Positions 44,452-53,902 of a stretch of 64,000 nt of DNA are shown in pieces. Under the pieces are notes generated by a model that worked only from the letters and a program-made list of their open reading frames with translations, searched no databases and was not told the origin of the DNA. The position numbers were made by a program, and so were the translations under genes. This DNA is from CAVZBW01 sp963778465 (GTDB lineage: Bacteria; Actinomycetota; Acidimicrobiia; Acidimicrobiales; RAAP-2): NCBI GenBank assembly GCA_963778465.1, contig CAVZUK010000003.1, positions 2,937,508 through 3,001,507 on the forward strand, written 5' to 3'. The first letter of the stretch is position 1. Every line of letters begins with the position of its first letter.

Positions 44452-46671
44452 TCAGGCCCTCCGGCCGGGGATCTGGCGGTAGGCGTCGAAGACGCCGTCG
44501 AGGTGCTTCAGGGAGGCGATCAGCGAGTGGAGGTGCGCCGGGTCGGCCAGCTCGACGTCAAAGGCCATGCGGCTCACCCGGTCCGACGTGGTCGCGGTGC
44601 GCGCCGCCACGATGTTGAGGTGATGCTCGGAGACCACTCGGCTCACGTCCGACAGCAACCTCGAGCGGTCAAAGGCCAGTACCTCGATCGTGGCCACGAA
44701 CACGCCGTCGGCCGCCCGGTCCCACTCGACCTCGATGAGTCGCTCGGTCGACTGGCGCTGGAGGGCCATCGCGTTGGAGCAGTCGGTCCGGTGGACCGAC
44801 ACGCCACGGCCCTGGGTGACGAAGCCCATGATCTGGTCGCCGGGGACCGGCGTGCAGCAGCGCGCCAGGTGCACCATCAGGTCGTCGAGACCCTCGACGT
44901 AGACCCCGGCGCCCTGACGGCCGCCGATGCGCGAGCGGCGCACGCCGCGCGTCGCCGTCGTGGGCAGCTGCTCGGGCTCGCCGCCCTGCAGCTCGCGGGA
45001 GAGTCGCTGGAGCACCGACTGCACCGACACCCGGTGCTCGCCGATGGCGGCGAACAGCGCCTCGGGATCGCTCAGGTTGAGCGCCTGGCACACCTGCTGG
45101 AGCGCGCTCGAGGCGAGGATCTCGCGCAGCGGCATGCCCTCCCGGCGGAGGATCTTGACCAGCTCCTCACGCCCGCCCTCGATCGTGTCCTCCCGGCGCT
45201 CCCGGCTGAACCACTGGCGGATCTTGTTGCGGGCCCTCGGCGAGGCGACGAACTGGAGCCAGTCCCGGGAGGGACCGGCGACCTGGGACTTGGAGGTGAC
45301 GATCTCCACCGTGTCGGCCGAGGTCAGGCGGGTTTCGAGCGGCACCAGGCGGCCGTTGACCCGGGCGCCGATGCAGCGGTGGCCGACCTCGGTGTGGATG
45401 GCGTAGGCGAAGTCCACCGGGGTCGCGCGCGCCGCCAGGGCGATGACCTTGCCCTTGGGCGTGAAGACGTAGACCTCGTCCTGCTCGAGGTCCAGCTTCA
45501 GGGCCTGGAGGAACTCGACCGGGTCGGTCGTCCCCTGCTCCACGTCGACGATGCGCTGGAGCCAGGCCATCTCGGACGAGGCGTCGCCCGCCTTGTAGCC
45601 CCAGTGGGCGGCGATGCCGTACTCGGCCCGGCGGTGCATCTCGTGCGTCCGGATCTGCACCTCGATCGGCTTGCCCTCCGGCCCGATCACGGTCGTGTGC
45701 AGGGACTGGTAGAGGTTGAACTTGGGCGTGTTGATGTAGTCCTTGAAGCGGCCCTGCACCGGCGCCCAGATGGCGTGGATGCTGCCGAGCGACGCCCAGC
45801 AGTCCTTGTCGTCGGCGACCACGACCCGGATGCCGACGAGGTCGTGGATGTCGTCGAACTCCTTGCCCCGCACGACCATCTTCTCGTAGATGCTCCAGAG
45901 GTGCTTGGGGCGGCCGGTCACCTCGCCCTCGATACCGTGCGTCGCCAGGCGCTCGCGGACGGCGACCAGCACCCTCGCCAGGTACTCCTCTCGCTGCGGG
46001 GCGCGTGCGACGACCATCTGGTCGATCTCCGCGTACCGCTTGGGGTGCAGGGTGGCGAAGGCCAGGTCCTCGAGCTGCCACTTGACCTGCTGGATGCCGA
46101 GGCGATGAGCCAGCGGCGCGTAGATGTCGAGCGTCTCCTGCGCGATGCGGCGCTGCTTCCAGTCCGGCATCACGCCGAGCGTGCGCATGTTGTGCAGGCG
46201 GTCGGCCAGCTTGATCAGGAGCACCCGCCAGTCGTTGGCCATCGCCACGAGCATCTTGCGGATGGTGGCCGCCTGCTGGGCCTCCTTCGAGTCGAATTGC
46301 AGCCGGTCGAGCTTGGTGACCCCGTCGACCACCCGGGCCACCACCGGGCCGAACTCGACCTCGATGCCCTCGAGGGTCAGCCCGGTGTCCTCGACGGCGT
46401 CGTGGAGCAGGGCCGCCGCCACCGTGGAGGCGTCCAGTCCGAGCTCCGCCACGATCCCGGCGACCGCCAGGGGGTGCGTGAGGTACGGCTCGCCCGACTG
46501 CCGGTACTGGTCGGCGTGGGCCGACGCCGCCGTCCGGGCCGCCCGGAGGATGATGTCCACGTCCTCGCCCGGCCGCCGCTGCGAGACCTCGGCGAGGACC
46601 CGGTTGAGGAGGCTGTCGAGCGCGTCACCGCCCAGGCCCGCCGTGGGCGCGGGTTGGAGGACGGTCACCAT
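44452..46671 (-). CDS. rel: Bifunctional (p)ppGpp synthetase/hydrolase
   Basis: 739 aa long RSH protein controlling the stringent response. HD hydrolase domain with LLHDAVEDTG and LIKLADRLHNMRTL; synthetase domain with DIHDLVGIRVVV and YINTPKFNLYQSLHTTVIGP; TGS domain (DEVYVFTPKGKVIALA); conserved ARCCTPVPGDQIMGFVTQGR; C-terminal ACT domain. Hydrolase and synthetase motifs both look intact, so bifunctional. ATG start. Upstream of hisS as in other actinobacteria; the usual apt between secF and rel is absent. Confidence 0.96.
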   Translation of the reverse strand: MVTVLQPAPTAGLGGDALDSLLNRVLAEVSQRRPGEDVDIILRAARTAASAHADQYRQSGEPYLTHPLAVAGIVAELGLDASTVAAALLHDAVEDTGLTLEGIEVEFGPVVARVVDGVTKLDRLQFDSKEAQQAATIRKMLVAMANDWRVLLIKLADRLHNMRTLGVMPDWKQRRIAQETLDIYAPLAHRLGIQQVKWQLEDLAFATLHPKRYAEIDQMVVARAPQREEYLARVLVAVRERLATHGIEGEVTGRPKHLWSIYEKMVVRGKEFDDIHDLVGIRVVVADDKDCWASLGSIHAIWAPVQGRFKDYINTPKFNLYQSLHTTVIGPEGKPIEVQIRTHEMHRRAEYGIAAHWGYKAGDASSEMAWLQRIVDVEQGTTDPVEFLQALKLDLEQDEVYVFTPKGKVIALAARATPVDFAYAIHTEVGHRCIGARVNGRLVPLETRLTSADTVEIVTSKSQVAGPSRDWLQFVASPRARNKIRQWFSRERREDTIEGGREELVKILRREGMPLREILASSALQQVCQALNLSDPEALFAAIGEHRVSVQSVLQRLSRELQGGEPEQLPTTATRGVRRSRIGGRQGAGVYVEGLDDLMVHLARCCTPVPGDQIMGFVTQGRGVSVHRTDCSNAMALQRQSTERLIEVEWDRAADGVFVATIEVLAFDRSRLLSDVSRVVSEHHLNIVAARTATTSDRVSRMAFDVELADPAHLHSLIASLKHLDGVFDAYRQIPGRRA

Positions 46672-46759
46672 CGCTCCAGCGTAGCTGACGTTTTCGGATA
46701 TCCGGCGCTCCGAGGCGCGGGCGTCGACTCGCCGCAGGTCGCGCCCCGGCACTCCCGCG

Positions 46760-48580
46760 CTAGCGCCTGCGCCTCCGACTCTTCGATCCACTGCCCGACT
46801 TGCGGGGTCGAGGCGGCGGTCGACCCGCCTGGCCCCGCCCGGATACACCGGAACCCGCTGCGCCCGCGCCCGCACCCGCTCCCTGGCCCGATCCGTCCGT
46901 CGCGGTCCCGGCGCTTCGGGAGCCGTTGGCAGCCGGCTCGGCTCTGGCCCCGTTGCCCGAGGAGCCGCCGCTCGGCCGGATCGGTCCGGGCGCCGCCGAT
47001 CCGGGACCTCCGCCGCGGGACGAACCGGCGACGAGCGCCCCGCCCCCCACCAGCGCCGCTGCGGCGGCCGGCGTGAGCACGCCCACCGCGTGCCGTGCCT
47101 CAAGGCGGTCGTGGATCCGACGGTAACGGGGCTCGCGCTCCTTCAGCATGGCGAGCACCGGGGAGGCGATGAAGATCGACGAGTAGGCCCCGCTCAGCAA
47201 CCCGATGAAGAGGGCCAGCCCGAAGTCCTGGAGGGTCGTCGCCCCGAGGATCTCCGCACCAACGACGAGCACCGCCAGCACGGGCAGGATCGCCACCATC
47301 GAGGTGTTGATCGACCGGGCGAGGGTCTGGTTCATGGACAGGTTGACCATGTCGGTGTAGGTCATCCGGCCCGAGGCGGCAAAGGTCTTGGTGTTGTCAC
47401 GGACGCGGTCGAACACGACCACGGTGTCGTACAGCGAGTACCCGAGGATGGTGAGGATCGCGATCACGGTGTCCGGGGTCACCTGCAGCCCCGACAGCGA
47501 ATAGACGCCCGCCGTGATGAGCAGGTCGTGGATCACCGCGACGATCGCGGCCACCGCCATCTTCCACTCGAACCGGATGCTGATGTAGATGGCCACCACG
47601 ATGAAGAAGGCGATCAGGGCCTGGAGTGCCTTCTTGCTCACCTGGCTGCCCCAGGTCGGCCCGACCGTGCTGATGGTGACGTTGTTGGGCTGGGTGTGCG
47701 CGAGCTGCGCCAGCGACGCGGTCACCCTGGCGGTGGTCGCCGCCTGCTGCGCCTTGGGCAGGTTGTTGAGGTCCGCCTGCACCTGCAGCGTCTTGCCGCC
47801 GAGGACCTCGACGACCGGCTGGCTGACCCCGTCGGCCTCGACAGCCTTTGTGGCCTGCGAGGCCGAGATCCCCTGGGACTGGACGGTCCACGAGGTCCCG
47901 CCCTTGAACTCGATGCCGAAGTTGAACCCTCTGATCCCGAGGGAGATGATCCCGGCCCCGATGATGATGGCCGAGATCGCGAACCAGACCTTCTTTCGGC
48001 CGACGAAGTCGAACCGCGTCTGGCCCGAGTAGAGACGGTGCAGCGGGCCTCCTCGGCCCGCGGGCTCGGGGGCCGCGGGAGCCGGAGCCGGAGGTGCAAC
48101 CCTCCTCGACTTTCGCTCCCGGCGCCTCTTGGGCTCTGACGCTGCGACCGCCGCCGCGGCTACTGCCGGCTCGTGCTCTCCAACCTCTTCGTCGTAGTCC
48201 TCGTCGGCTGCTATGTCCTGGTCGACAACCTCATCGTCTTCGACGGACCCGTCGCCAACCTCATCGTCGACCACGTCCTCGTCGACAACTTCCTCGCCTT
48301 CGACGGACTCCTCGTCGACGACTTCTTCGTCGGGGTGCTCCTCGATGGGCTCCTCGGCAACGGCCGGCACTTCGTCAACGGCCGACTGCTCGGCGACTGG
48401 TTCGTCTTCAACGGACGGCCCGTCGATGACCATTTCCGCGTCGACGACCGGCTCCTCGGCGTCTCCCGCCTCGGGCGGGGTCTCCTGGTCGCCGCCGCCG
48501 GACGGTCGCAGGGGCTCGACGTCCTTCCTGGCGGCACTGAGGCCGCCCCCCCGACCCCGCGACCGGCGCGCTGCGCTCAC
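46760..48580 (-). CDS. secF: Protein-export membrane protein SecF with long acidic N-terminal extension
   Basis: 606 aa, about twice a minimal SecF. Residues from about 185 to 495 are the SecF core: FGIEFKGGTSWTVQ, then membrane segments including TILGYSLYDTVVVFDRVRDN and MNQTLARSINTSMVAILPVL. Before it lie about 150 acidic residues of repeated EVVDEE/VVDDEV pattern, and after it about 110 Gly/Ser/Arg-rich residues ending in a basic cluster. Both extensions should be cytoplasmic. GTG start overlaps the secD stop. Works with SecD and YajC to drive preprotein translocation. Confidence 0.93.
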   Translation of the reverse strand: MSAARRSRGRGGGLSAARKDVEPLRPSGGGDQETPPEAGDAEEPVVDAEMVIDGPSVEDEPVAEQSAVDEVPAVAEEPIEEHPDEEVVDEESVEGEEVVDEDVVDDEVGDGSVEDDEVVDQDIAADEDYDEEVGEHEPAVAAAAVAASEPKRRRERKSRRVAPPAPAPAAPEPAGRGGPLHRLYSGQTRFDFVGRKKVWFAISAIIIGAGIISLGIRGFNFGIEFKGGTSWTVQSQGISASQATKAVEADGVSQPVVEVLGGKTLQVQADLNNLPKAQQAATTARVTASLAQLAHTQPNNVTISTVGPTWGSQVSKKALQALIAFFIVVAIYISIRFEWKMAVAAIVAVIHDLLITAGVYSLSGLQVTPDTVIAILTILGYSLYDTVVVFDRVRDNTKTFAASGRMTYTDMVNLSMNQTLARSINTSMVAILPVLAVLVVGAEILGATTLQDFGLALFIGLLSGAYSSIFIASPVLAMLKEREPRYRRIHDRLEARHAVGVLTPAAAAALVGGGALVAGSSRGGGPGSAAPGPIRPSGGSSGNGARAEPAANGSRSAGTATDGSGQGAGAGAGAAGSGVSGRGQAGRPPPRPRKSGSGSKSRRRRR

Positions 48581-50214
48581 GGTTTCGCTCCGCCCTGCAC
48601 CGCCAGCCCCCTCGAGATGCCGATGACCTTGGCCTCGGTGACACGCTCGTTGGTTCCGAGGATGGCCACCAGGGGACGGGTGAAGAAGTAGGTGATGATG
48701 ATGTCGAGCAACGTCGACAGGCCGAGGAAGAACGCAAAGCCCTTCACGTCGGACGTGGCGAGGAAGTACAGCAGGACCGCACCGATCAGCGATACCGCGT
48801 CCGCGGCGAGCACGGTGCGAAAGGCGCTCTTAAACCCGCGGTCCAGGCTCGTGCGCACCGTGCGACCGGCGCGCGTCTCGTCTTTGAGACGTTCGAAGTA
48901 CACGATGTACGAGTCCACCGTGATACCGATCGACACGATGATGCCGGTGACGCCGGCCAGGTCGAAGCTCGGCGCCGCCGAGGTGTGCCCCAGCGCCGAG
49001 ATGATCGACCACAGCAGGGCCGCGGTGACCGCCAGCCCGCTCACGGCCACGATGCCGAGGAACCGGTAGTAGATGATCGTGTAGATCAGCACGAGGATGA
49101 GGCCAGCGATGCCGGCGGCCAGTCCGGCCTCCAGCGAGGACTTGCCCAGGGTCGGCGAGATTGTTTCCGTCGTGATCGGGATGAGGCGCACGGGCAGCGC
49201 ACCGAAGTTCATGGCCTGAGCCAGGCTCTTGGCCGTCGACTCGTTGAGGCCGCCGGAGATCTGGCCCTGCCCGCCAAACGAGGAAAACGTGCTCTGGTCT
49301 GGCTGGATGATGGGCGCCGAGTACACCTGGCCGTCGAGCTCGATGGCGATGATCTGGTGGAAATTCGCCCCGGCGACTTGATCCCACTGCTTCGAACCCG
49401 TGCTCGTCAGCGTGTAGTTCACGACCCACTGGCCGCTCTGCTCCTGCTGGGCCACCGCGGACTGGACCGCCCGACCCGTGAGCTGCGCCGGACCGAGGAC
49501 GAACCGCTGATGGTAGGCGTCGCTCCCCTGGGCCCCCGGGAGCAGCACCTGCGAGTTCTTCGGGTCCCGCAGCGGGTTGGTGTTGGGGTAGTTGGCAAAC
49601 GCCTGGTCCGGTGGGGGCGAGGTAGAGGCTCCGTTCGAGGACACGGCGAGATTGGCAGCAGTGAGTGCGCTGGTGGCCGAGCACTTGGGCAGCTGGCTCG
49701 GCAGGTTGGCGGCGGACGCGTTCTTGCCGTGGCCGACGTAGGCGGGCGCGTAGCAGAGGCCCGGGCGGAAGTAGAGCTGTGCGGTCTGGCCGATCTGGGC
49801 GAGGACGGCACGACCGTTACTGATGCCGGGGATCGACACCACGATGGAGTTGTTGCCCTGGGTGTTGACCTGGGCGCCAGAGACCCCCACCTGGTTGACC
49901 CGGCTCTGGAGGATGTCGACCGCCTGGTTGAGGTCGGCCTGCGAGACGTTGTGGGCCGTCTGGTAAGTGACCGACAGGCCGCCGGCGAGGTCGAGCCCGA
50001 GGCGTGGGGACCAGCCCACGAGGAGTGTCGCCAGCAGCGACCCGAAGGCCACGACGACCACGGTGATGAGGCTGATCCACATTCCCCGCTGTCGCCTCGC
50101 CGCCGGGCGTGGGCGGGAGCGGGGGGACTCACGGTGTGCGGCGCGTGCCGTTGCGACCCCGGCGGCGCCTGTTGGAGCTCCCGTTGCCGCCCGCATCGGA
50201 TTCGGTGGTGTCAT
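48577..50214 (-). CDS. secD: Protein-export membrane protein SecD
   Basis: 545 aa: N-terminal membrane segment (MWISLITVVVVAFGSLLATL), LGLDLAGGLSVTYQT, the periplasmic P1 region with SRVNQVGVSGAQVNTQGNN, and five C-terminal membrane segments with GVTGIIVSIGITVDSYIVYF and AFFLGLSTLLDIIITYFFTRP. With the ATG used, the first 86 bases overlap the yajC 3' end; the only other in-frame ATG close to the membrane segment is at 50082 (MWISL), leaving a 46-base gap. The choice is uncertain. Confidence 0.93.
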   Translation of the reverse strand: MTPPNPMRAATGAPTGAAGVATARAAHRESPRSRPRPAARRQRGMWISLITVVVVAFGSLLATLLVGWSPRLGLDLAGGLSVTYQTAHNVSQADLNQAVDILQSRVNQVGVSGAQVNTQGNNSIVVSIPGISNGRAVLAQIGQTAQLYFRPGLCYAPAYVGHGKNASAANLPSQLPKCSATSALTAANLAVSSNGASTSPPPDQAFANYPNTNPLRDPKNSQVLLPGAQGSDAYHQRFVLGPAQLTGRAVQSAVAQQEQSGQWVVNYTLTSTGSKQWDQVAGANFHQIIAIELDGQVYSAPIIQPDQSTFSSFGGQGQISGGLNESTAKSLAQAMNFGALPVRLIPITTETISPTLGKSSLEAGLAAGIAGLILVLIYTIIYYRFLGIVAVSGLAVTAALLWSIISALGHTSAAPSFDLAGVTGIIVSIGITVDSYIVYFERLKDETRAGRTVRTSLDRGFKSAFRTVLAADAVSLIGAVLLYFLATSDVKGFAFFLGLSTLLDIIITYFFTRPLVAILGTNERVTEAKVIGISRGLAVQGGAKP

Positions 50215-50671
50215 TCGCGCTCTCGGCCGAGACGGCCCCGTTACCCGGAGCGGAGGACGCCGCGCCGTTGGCTTCGGCGGCCCCAGGCTCGTCGTGGTCC
50301 TCGACGTCGTCCTCGGCCTCGTCGGCGTCCTCGTCCTCGGCGGCCGGCTGGGCCGGCTCGACCTTGCGGGCGATGGCGTTGCTCACGAATACGAGCCGGG
50401 TCCCCTCGGGCCCGCCGGTCTCCACCGTGACCCGGTCGCCTTCCTTGTCCACGACGGTGCCGACCATGCCGCCGACGGTCACGATCTCGTCACCGATCTC
50501 CACCTCGGACTTGGCAGCCTTCGCCTTGCGGGCCTTTTGCTGCTGCGGCCGCAGGAAGAGGAAGTACAGCGCCACGCCGATCACCAGCAGCAGGATCAGC
50601 AGGCTCGCGCTCGAGGAACCCGACTTCTTGGCTGCCGCCAGCAGGGCGACCGCGCCCAACGTGATGCTCAT
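50129..50671 (-). CDS. yajC: SecDF-associated protein YajC with extended acidic tail
   Basis: 180 aa. One membrane segment (SLLILLLVIGVALYFLFL) followed by the family motif RPQQQKARKAK and IGDEIVTVGGMVGTVVDKEG. About 75 further residues are acidic then basic (EDEDADEAEDDVEDHDE, ending RRRRGRNGTRRTP), longer than usual YajC. First gene of the yajC-secD-secF set; ATG start. Confidence 0.92.
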   Translation of the reverse strand: MSITLGAVALLAAAKKSGSSSASLLILLLVIGVALYFLFLRPQQQKARKAKAAKSEVEIGDEIVTVGGMVGTVVDKEGDRVTVETGGPEGTRLVFVSNAIARKVEPAQPAAEDEDADEAEDDVEDHDEPGAAEANGAASSAPGNGAVSAESANDTTESDAGGNGSSNRRRRGRNGTRRTP

Positions 50672-50959
50672 GGACGCCGTCCTTGTCTCTTGCCCGTCTC
50701 GCCAGCTCGGGTGGCCGGCCCCAGGTCACGCACAGTTACGACACCTTAATGCACGGAGCGTCCGCCGCGAATGCGGGCGTCCACACGCCCTCCTCGGCGG
50801 GCCGGCTGGACGCCGAATCGGCCCTGAGCAGGAGCATGAGGGGCTTGCGCCTACCCATCGCGGCCGTTGGAGCGCTGCAAAAAGTATTGTGGGGCTACCT
50901 GCACCGTTTGGGACGTCGCCCGGCGCAGCAGGACACCGATACGACGGAAAGGGCCAGGT
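50672..50959. other. Divergent intergenic region between yajC and the orphan regulator
   Basis: The longest gene-free stretch (288 bases). It must hold promoters for the yajC operon and the regulator. An AT-richer patch (GCAAAAAGTATTGTGG, around 50877-50892) lies on the regulator side; I cannot assign a convincing -35/-10 pair. No RNA gene is recognised. Confidence 0.5.
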
Positions 50960-51652
50960 TTGCAAGGGGCTGGGACCACCGTGTTGGCGATCGAGGACGA
51001 GCCGGACGTCCGGGAGCTCCTCCAGGTCCTGCTGTCGCGCAACGGTTACCGGATCGCCACGGCAGCCACCGCCCGTGAGGGCCTGCGGACCTTCCACCAG
51101 CTGCGACCAGACCTGGTCGTGTTGGACGTCGGGCTGCCCGACCTCGACGGCTGGGAGGTTCTGGCGCGGATGCGGGACATGAGCGACGCCCCGATCCTGC
51201 TCCTCACAGCCCGCTCCGACGAGCCGGACAAGGTCCGGGGGCTGGGTGCCGGGGCCGACGACTACATGACCAAGCCCTTCGGGCCCGCAGAGTTGCTCGC
51301 CCGTCTCTATGCCATGTCCCGGAGGGGCGGGCGCTCCAAGGCCCACGCGGCGTTCGTCGACGGACCCCTGCGGGTCGACCTGGACCGGCGGGAGGTGTCG
51401 ATCGACGGCCTGGCCGTCAACCTGACCCCGACCGAATATCGGCTGCTGACAGTGCTCTGCCGGCGCCCGGGGCAGGTGGTCTCGAGCGAGGACCTGCTCG
51501 ACGAGGTGTGGGACGACCCCGGCGCCGTCAACTCCGACCGCATCAAGTACACGGTCCTGCGGCTGCGCCGAAAGCTCGGGTGGGGCAGCGCCGAGGACTC
51601 CCCGCTCCAGAGCGTGCGGGGCTTCGGCTACCGCTACCAGCCCACGATCTGA
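50960..51652 (+). CDS. Orphan OmpR-family response regulator
   Basis: About 230 aa: receiver with acidic residues in IEDEPDVREL, phospho-acceptor Asp in LVVLDVGLPDLDGWEVL, Thr in LLLTARSDEPDKV and Lys in DYMTKPFGPAELL; winged helix with LTPTEYRLLTVLCRRPGQVV, YTVLRLRRKLGW and VRGFGYRYQP. No kinase is adjacent. The TTG giving LQGAGTTVLAIEDE is used because AAAGGGCCAGG precedes it; a GTG at 50981 is a good alternative. It is inserted, in opposite direction, between ruvB and yajC, which are neighbours or near-neighbours in many actinobacteria. Confidence 0.9.
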   Translation: MQGAGTTVLAIEDEPDVRELLQVLLSRNGYRIATAATAREGLRTFHQLRPDLVVLDVGLPDLDGWEVLARMRDMSDAPILLLTARSDEPDKVRGLGAGADDYMTKPFGPAELLARLYAMSRRGGRSKAHAAFVDGPLRVDLDRREVSIDGLAVNLTPTEYRLLTVLCRRPGQVVSSEDLLDEVWDDPGAVNSDRIKYTVLRLRRKLGWGSAEDSPLQSVRGFGYRYQPTI

Positions 51653-51669
51653 TCCCGCCTCGGCGACCC

Positions 51670-52737
51670 TCAGAACAGGGCGCGCTCGTCGCGCACCGTC
51701 CCGAGGTGGGCCCAGGCGCGATCCGTGGCCACCCGCCCGCGGGGGGTGCGCAGGACGAGCCCCTGCTGGAGCAGGTACGGCTCGTAGGCGTCTTCGATCG
51801 TGTCGGGCTCCTCCCCCACGCACTGCGCGAGGGTGGTGAGGCCGACCGGCTGGCCGCCGAACCTCCGGCAGAGGGCGTCGAGGATCGAGCGGTCCACCTT
51901 GTCGAGCCCCAGCTGGTCCACCCCGAAGACGCCGAGCGCCTCCGATGCCGCCTCGCCGGTGATGATCCCGTCGCGCTTGACCTCGACGAAATCGCGCACC
52001 CTCCGCAGGAGGCGGTTGGCGATGCGGGGCGTACCCCGAGAGCGCTCGGCGATGCGCCCCGGACCCGGGGCCCGTGCTGGGACACGGAGAATGCGCGCCG
52101 AGCGCTCGACGATGGCCTGCAGCTCGTCGACCGCGTAGAGGTCGAGGCGACCGACGAAGCCGAAGCGGTCGCGCAGCGGTCCGGCCACGAGGCCCGTGCG
52201 CGTCGTGGCGCCGACCAGCGTGAACCGGGGCAAGTCGAGGCGGATCGACCTCGCCGTCGGCCCCTTGCCGATGACGATGTCGAGCTTGCTGTCCTCCATC
52301 GCCGGGTAGAGGAGCTCCTCGACGGCTCGGTGCAGCCGGTGGACCTCGTCGATGAACAGGACGTCCCCCTCCTGCAGGTCCGTCAACAGCGCGGCGAGGT
52401 CGCCCGTCCGGGCGAGGGCCGGGCCGGAGGTCACACGCAGCCCCACGCCCATCTCCGCGGCCACGATCACCGCCAGAGAGGTCTTTCCGAGACCGGGCGG
52501 GCCCGCAAAGAGCAGGTGGTCGACGGGTTGTCCTCGCCCCCGCGCCGCCTGGAGCACGATCTCGAGATGCTCGACCAGATCGGACTGGCCGACGAACTCC
52601 GCCAACGAGCGGGGCCGCAGGGAACCCTCCTCGACCTCCTCGCCGCCGGCGATGATCGGATCGACCGTGCGGTGCGCGTCCTCGGATGCCGCCACGTCCC
52701 CGCGCTCGAGCGTCTCGCGCCTCGCCTCCGGCGTCAC
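51670..52737 (-). CDS. ruvB: Holliday junction helicase RuvB
   Basis: 355 aa AAA+ motor of branch migration. Walker A in LLFAGPPGLGKTSLAVIVA, Walker B in VLFIDEVHRLHRAVEELLYP, sensor in FTLVGATTRTGLVAGPLRDR, arginine-finger region RSRGTPRIANRLLRRVRDF, and C-terminal winged helix (GGQPVGLTTLAQCVGEEPDT). GTG start overlaps the ruvA stop (GTGA). Confidence 0.96.
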   Translation of the reverse strand: MTPEARRETLERGDVAASEDAHRTVDPIIAGGEEVEEGSLRPRSLAEFVGQSDLVEHLEIVLQAARGRGQPVDHLLFAGPPGLGKTSLAVIVAAEMGVGLRVTSGPALARTGDLAALLTDLQEGDVLFIDEVHRLHRAVEELLYPAMEDSKLDIVIGKGPTARSIRLDLPRFTLVGATTRTGLVAGPLRDRFGFVGRLDLYAVDELQAIVERSARILRVPARAPGPGRIAERSRGTPRIANRLLRRVRDFVEVKRDGIITGEAASEALGVFGVDQLGLDKVDRSILDALCRRFGGQPVGLTTLAQCVGEEPDTIEDAYEPYLLQQGLVLRTPRGRVATDRAWAHLGTVRDERALF

Positions 52738-53321
52738 CTCGCCGCCAGCCCTCGCAGCGCCTGTCGCAGCATCTCCTCGACCGGCACGTCGGCCTCGGTG
52801 CCCTCCACGGCCTGCCGGATCTCGTCGGGTCCGTAGCCGAGCTCGGAGAGCGCGGCTCGGACCTCCCCACGAGCGCCGGTCCCCCCACCGTCCGCGCTCG
52901 GTGCGGCGAGGTCCGGGAGCTCGAGGCGGCTCTTCAGGTCGATGACCAGCCGGGCCGCCGTCTTGCGACCGATGCCGGGGACCGTGCACAAGGTGCCGAT
53001 GTCCTCCTCCAGGACCGCCACCGACAGCACGGCTGGCGAAAGGGCGGAGAGGATCGTGAGGGCGAGGGACGGGCCCACCCCGTGCGCCCCGAGGAGCGCC
53101 TCGAAGCACCGGCGCTCGTCGTCGTGCTCGAATCCGTAGAGCACGAGGGCGTCCTCACGCACGTGGGTGTGCACGGCGAAGGACACCTCGGACCCGAGCG
53201 GGCCGAGATGGGCCGCGGTCGGCGTCGTCACCAAGACCCGGTAGCCGACGCCACCTACCTCGACCAGCACCTCGTTGGGCGACAGCCGAGAGGAGAAGAT
53301 CCCGCGCAGCGAACCGATCAT
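52734..53321 (-). CDS. ruvA: Holliday junction DNA-binding protein RuvA
   Basis: 195 aa. Domain I MIGSLRGIFSSR and VEVGGVGYRVLV, HTHVREDALVLYGFE, helix-hairpin-helix motifs LLGAHGVGPSLALTILSAL and LCTVPGIGRKTAARLVIDLK, and a C-terminal RuvB-binding domain (RAALSELGYGPDEIRQAVEG). ATG overlaps the ruvC stop (ATGA). Confidence 0.96.
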   Translation of the reverse strand: MIGSLRGIFSSRLSPNEVLVEVGGVGYRVLVTTPTAAHLGPLGSEVSFAVHTHVREDALVLYGFEHDDERRCFEALLGAHGVGPSLALTILSALSPAVLSVAVLEEDIGTLCTVPGIGRKTAARLVIDLKSRLELPDLAAPSADGGGTGARGEVRAALSELGYGPDEIRQAVEGTEADVPVEEMLRQALRGLAAR

Positions 53322-53902
53322 GGGACTCGTCCCCTCTCTGCGATGTGTGTCGGTCCCATCTGGGTTTTCGACGCCGTCCGTCCCGTCGAACCCGTCGGTG
53401 CGTTCGATGCGGCCGCGACGGCCCGCCGCAGCGGGAGCGTGGCGAGGTGGCACAACGCGAGCGCCAGGGCGTCCGCGGCGTCGGGCGGGTGCGGCAGGGT
53501 CTGGAGCGAGAGCGAGCTCGCCACCATCCGCTGGACCTGACGCTTGGTGGCCGACCCGTAACCGACCACGGCCTGCTTGACCTCGTTGGACGTGTACTGG
53601 ACCACCTCGCAGCCGGCATCGGACGCCGCGACCAGCGCGAGGCCGCTGACCTGGCCCACCGACATGGCCGTCCTGGCGTTGACCTGGAAGAACACTCGCT
53701 CGACGGCCATCACGTCCGGCTCGAATTCCTGCACCAGGGCCCGGAGCTCCTCGTGGACCACCTGCAACCGGGCCGGAAGGTCCCAGGTGGGATCGGTCAC
53801 GATCACGCCCGCGGACACCGCCCGGTGCCTCCCCCGGCTGCCCCGCTCGAGCAGCCCGTACCCGCATCGTGACAGCCCGGGGTCGACCCCGAGAACGAAC
53901 AT
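53318..53902 (-). CDS. ruvC: Crossover junction endodeoxyribonuclease RuvC
   Basis: 194 aa resolvase. Acidic catalytic residues are visible in VLGVDPGLSRCGYGLLE (Asp), VMAVERVFFQVNARTAMSVG (Glu) and HPPDAADALALALCHLA (two Asp). The start at MFVLGVDPG is chosen; a start seven codons upstream only adds MRATVER. About 35 residues of Ala/Ser/Thr-rich tail follow the fold, encoded just ahead of ruvA. Confidence 0.95.
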   Translation of the reverse strand: MFVLGVDPGLSRCGYGLLERGSRGRHRAVSAGVIVTDPTWDLPARLQVVHEELRALVQEFEPDVMAVERVFFQVNARTAMSVGQVSGLALVAASDAGCEVVQYTSNEVKQAVVGYGSATKRQVQRMVASSLSLQTLPHPPDAADALALALCHLATLPLRRAVAAASNAPTGSTGRTASKTQMGPTHIAERGRVP

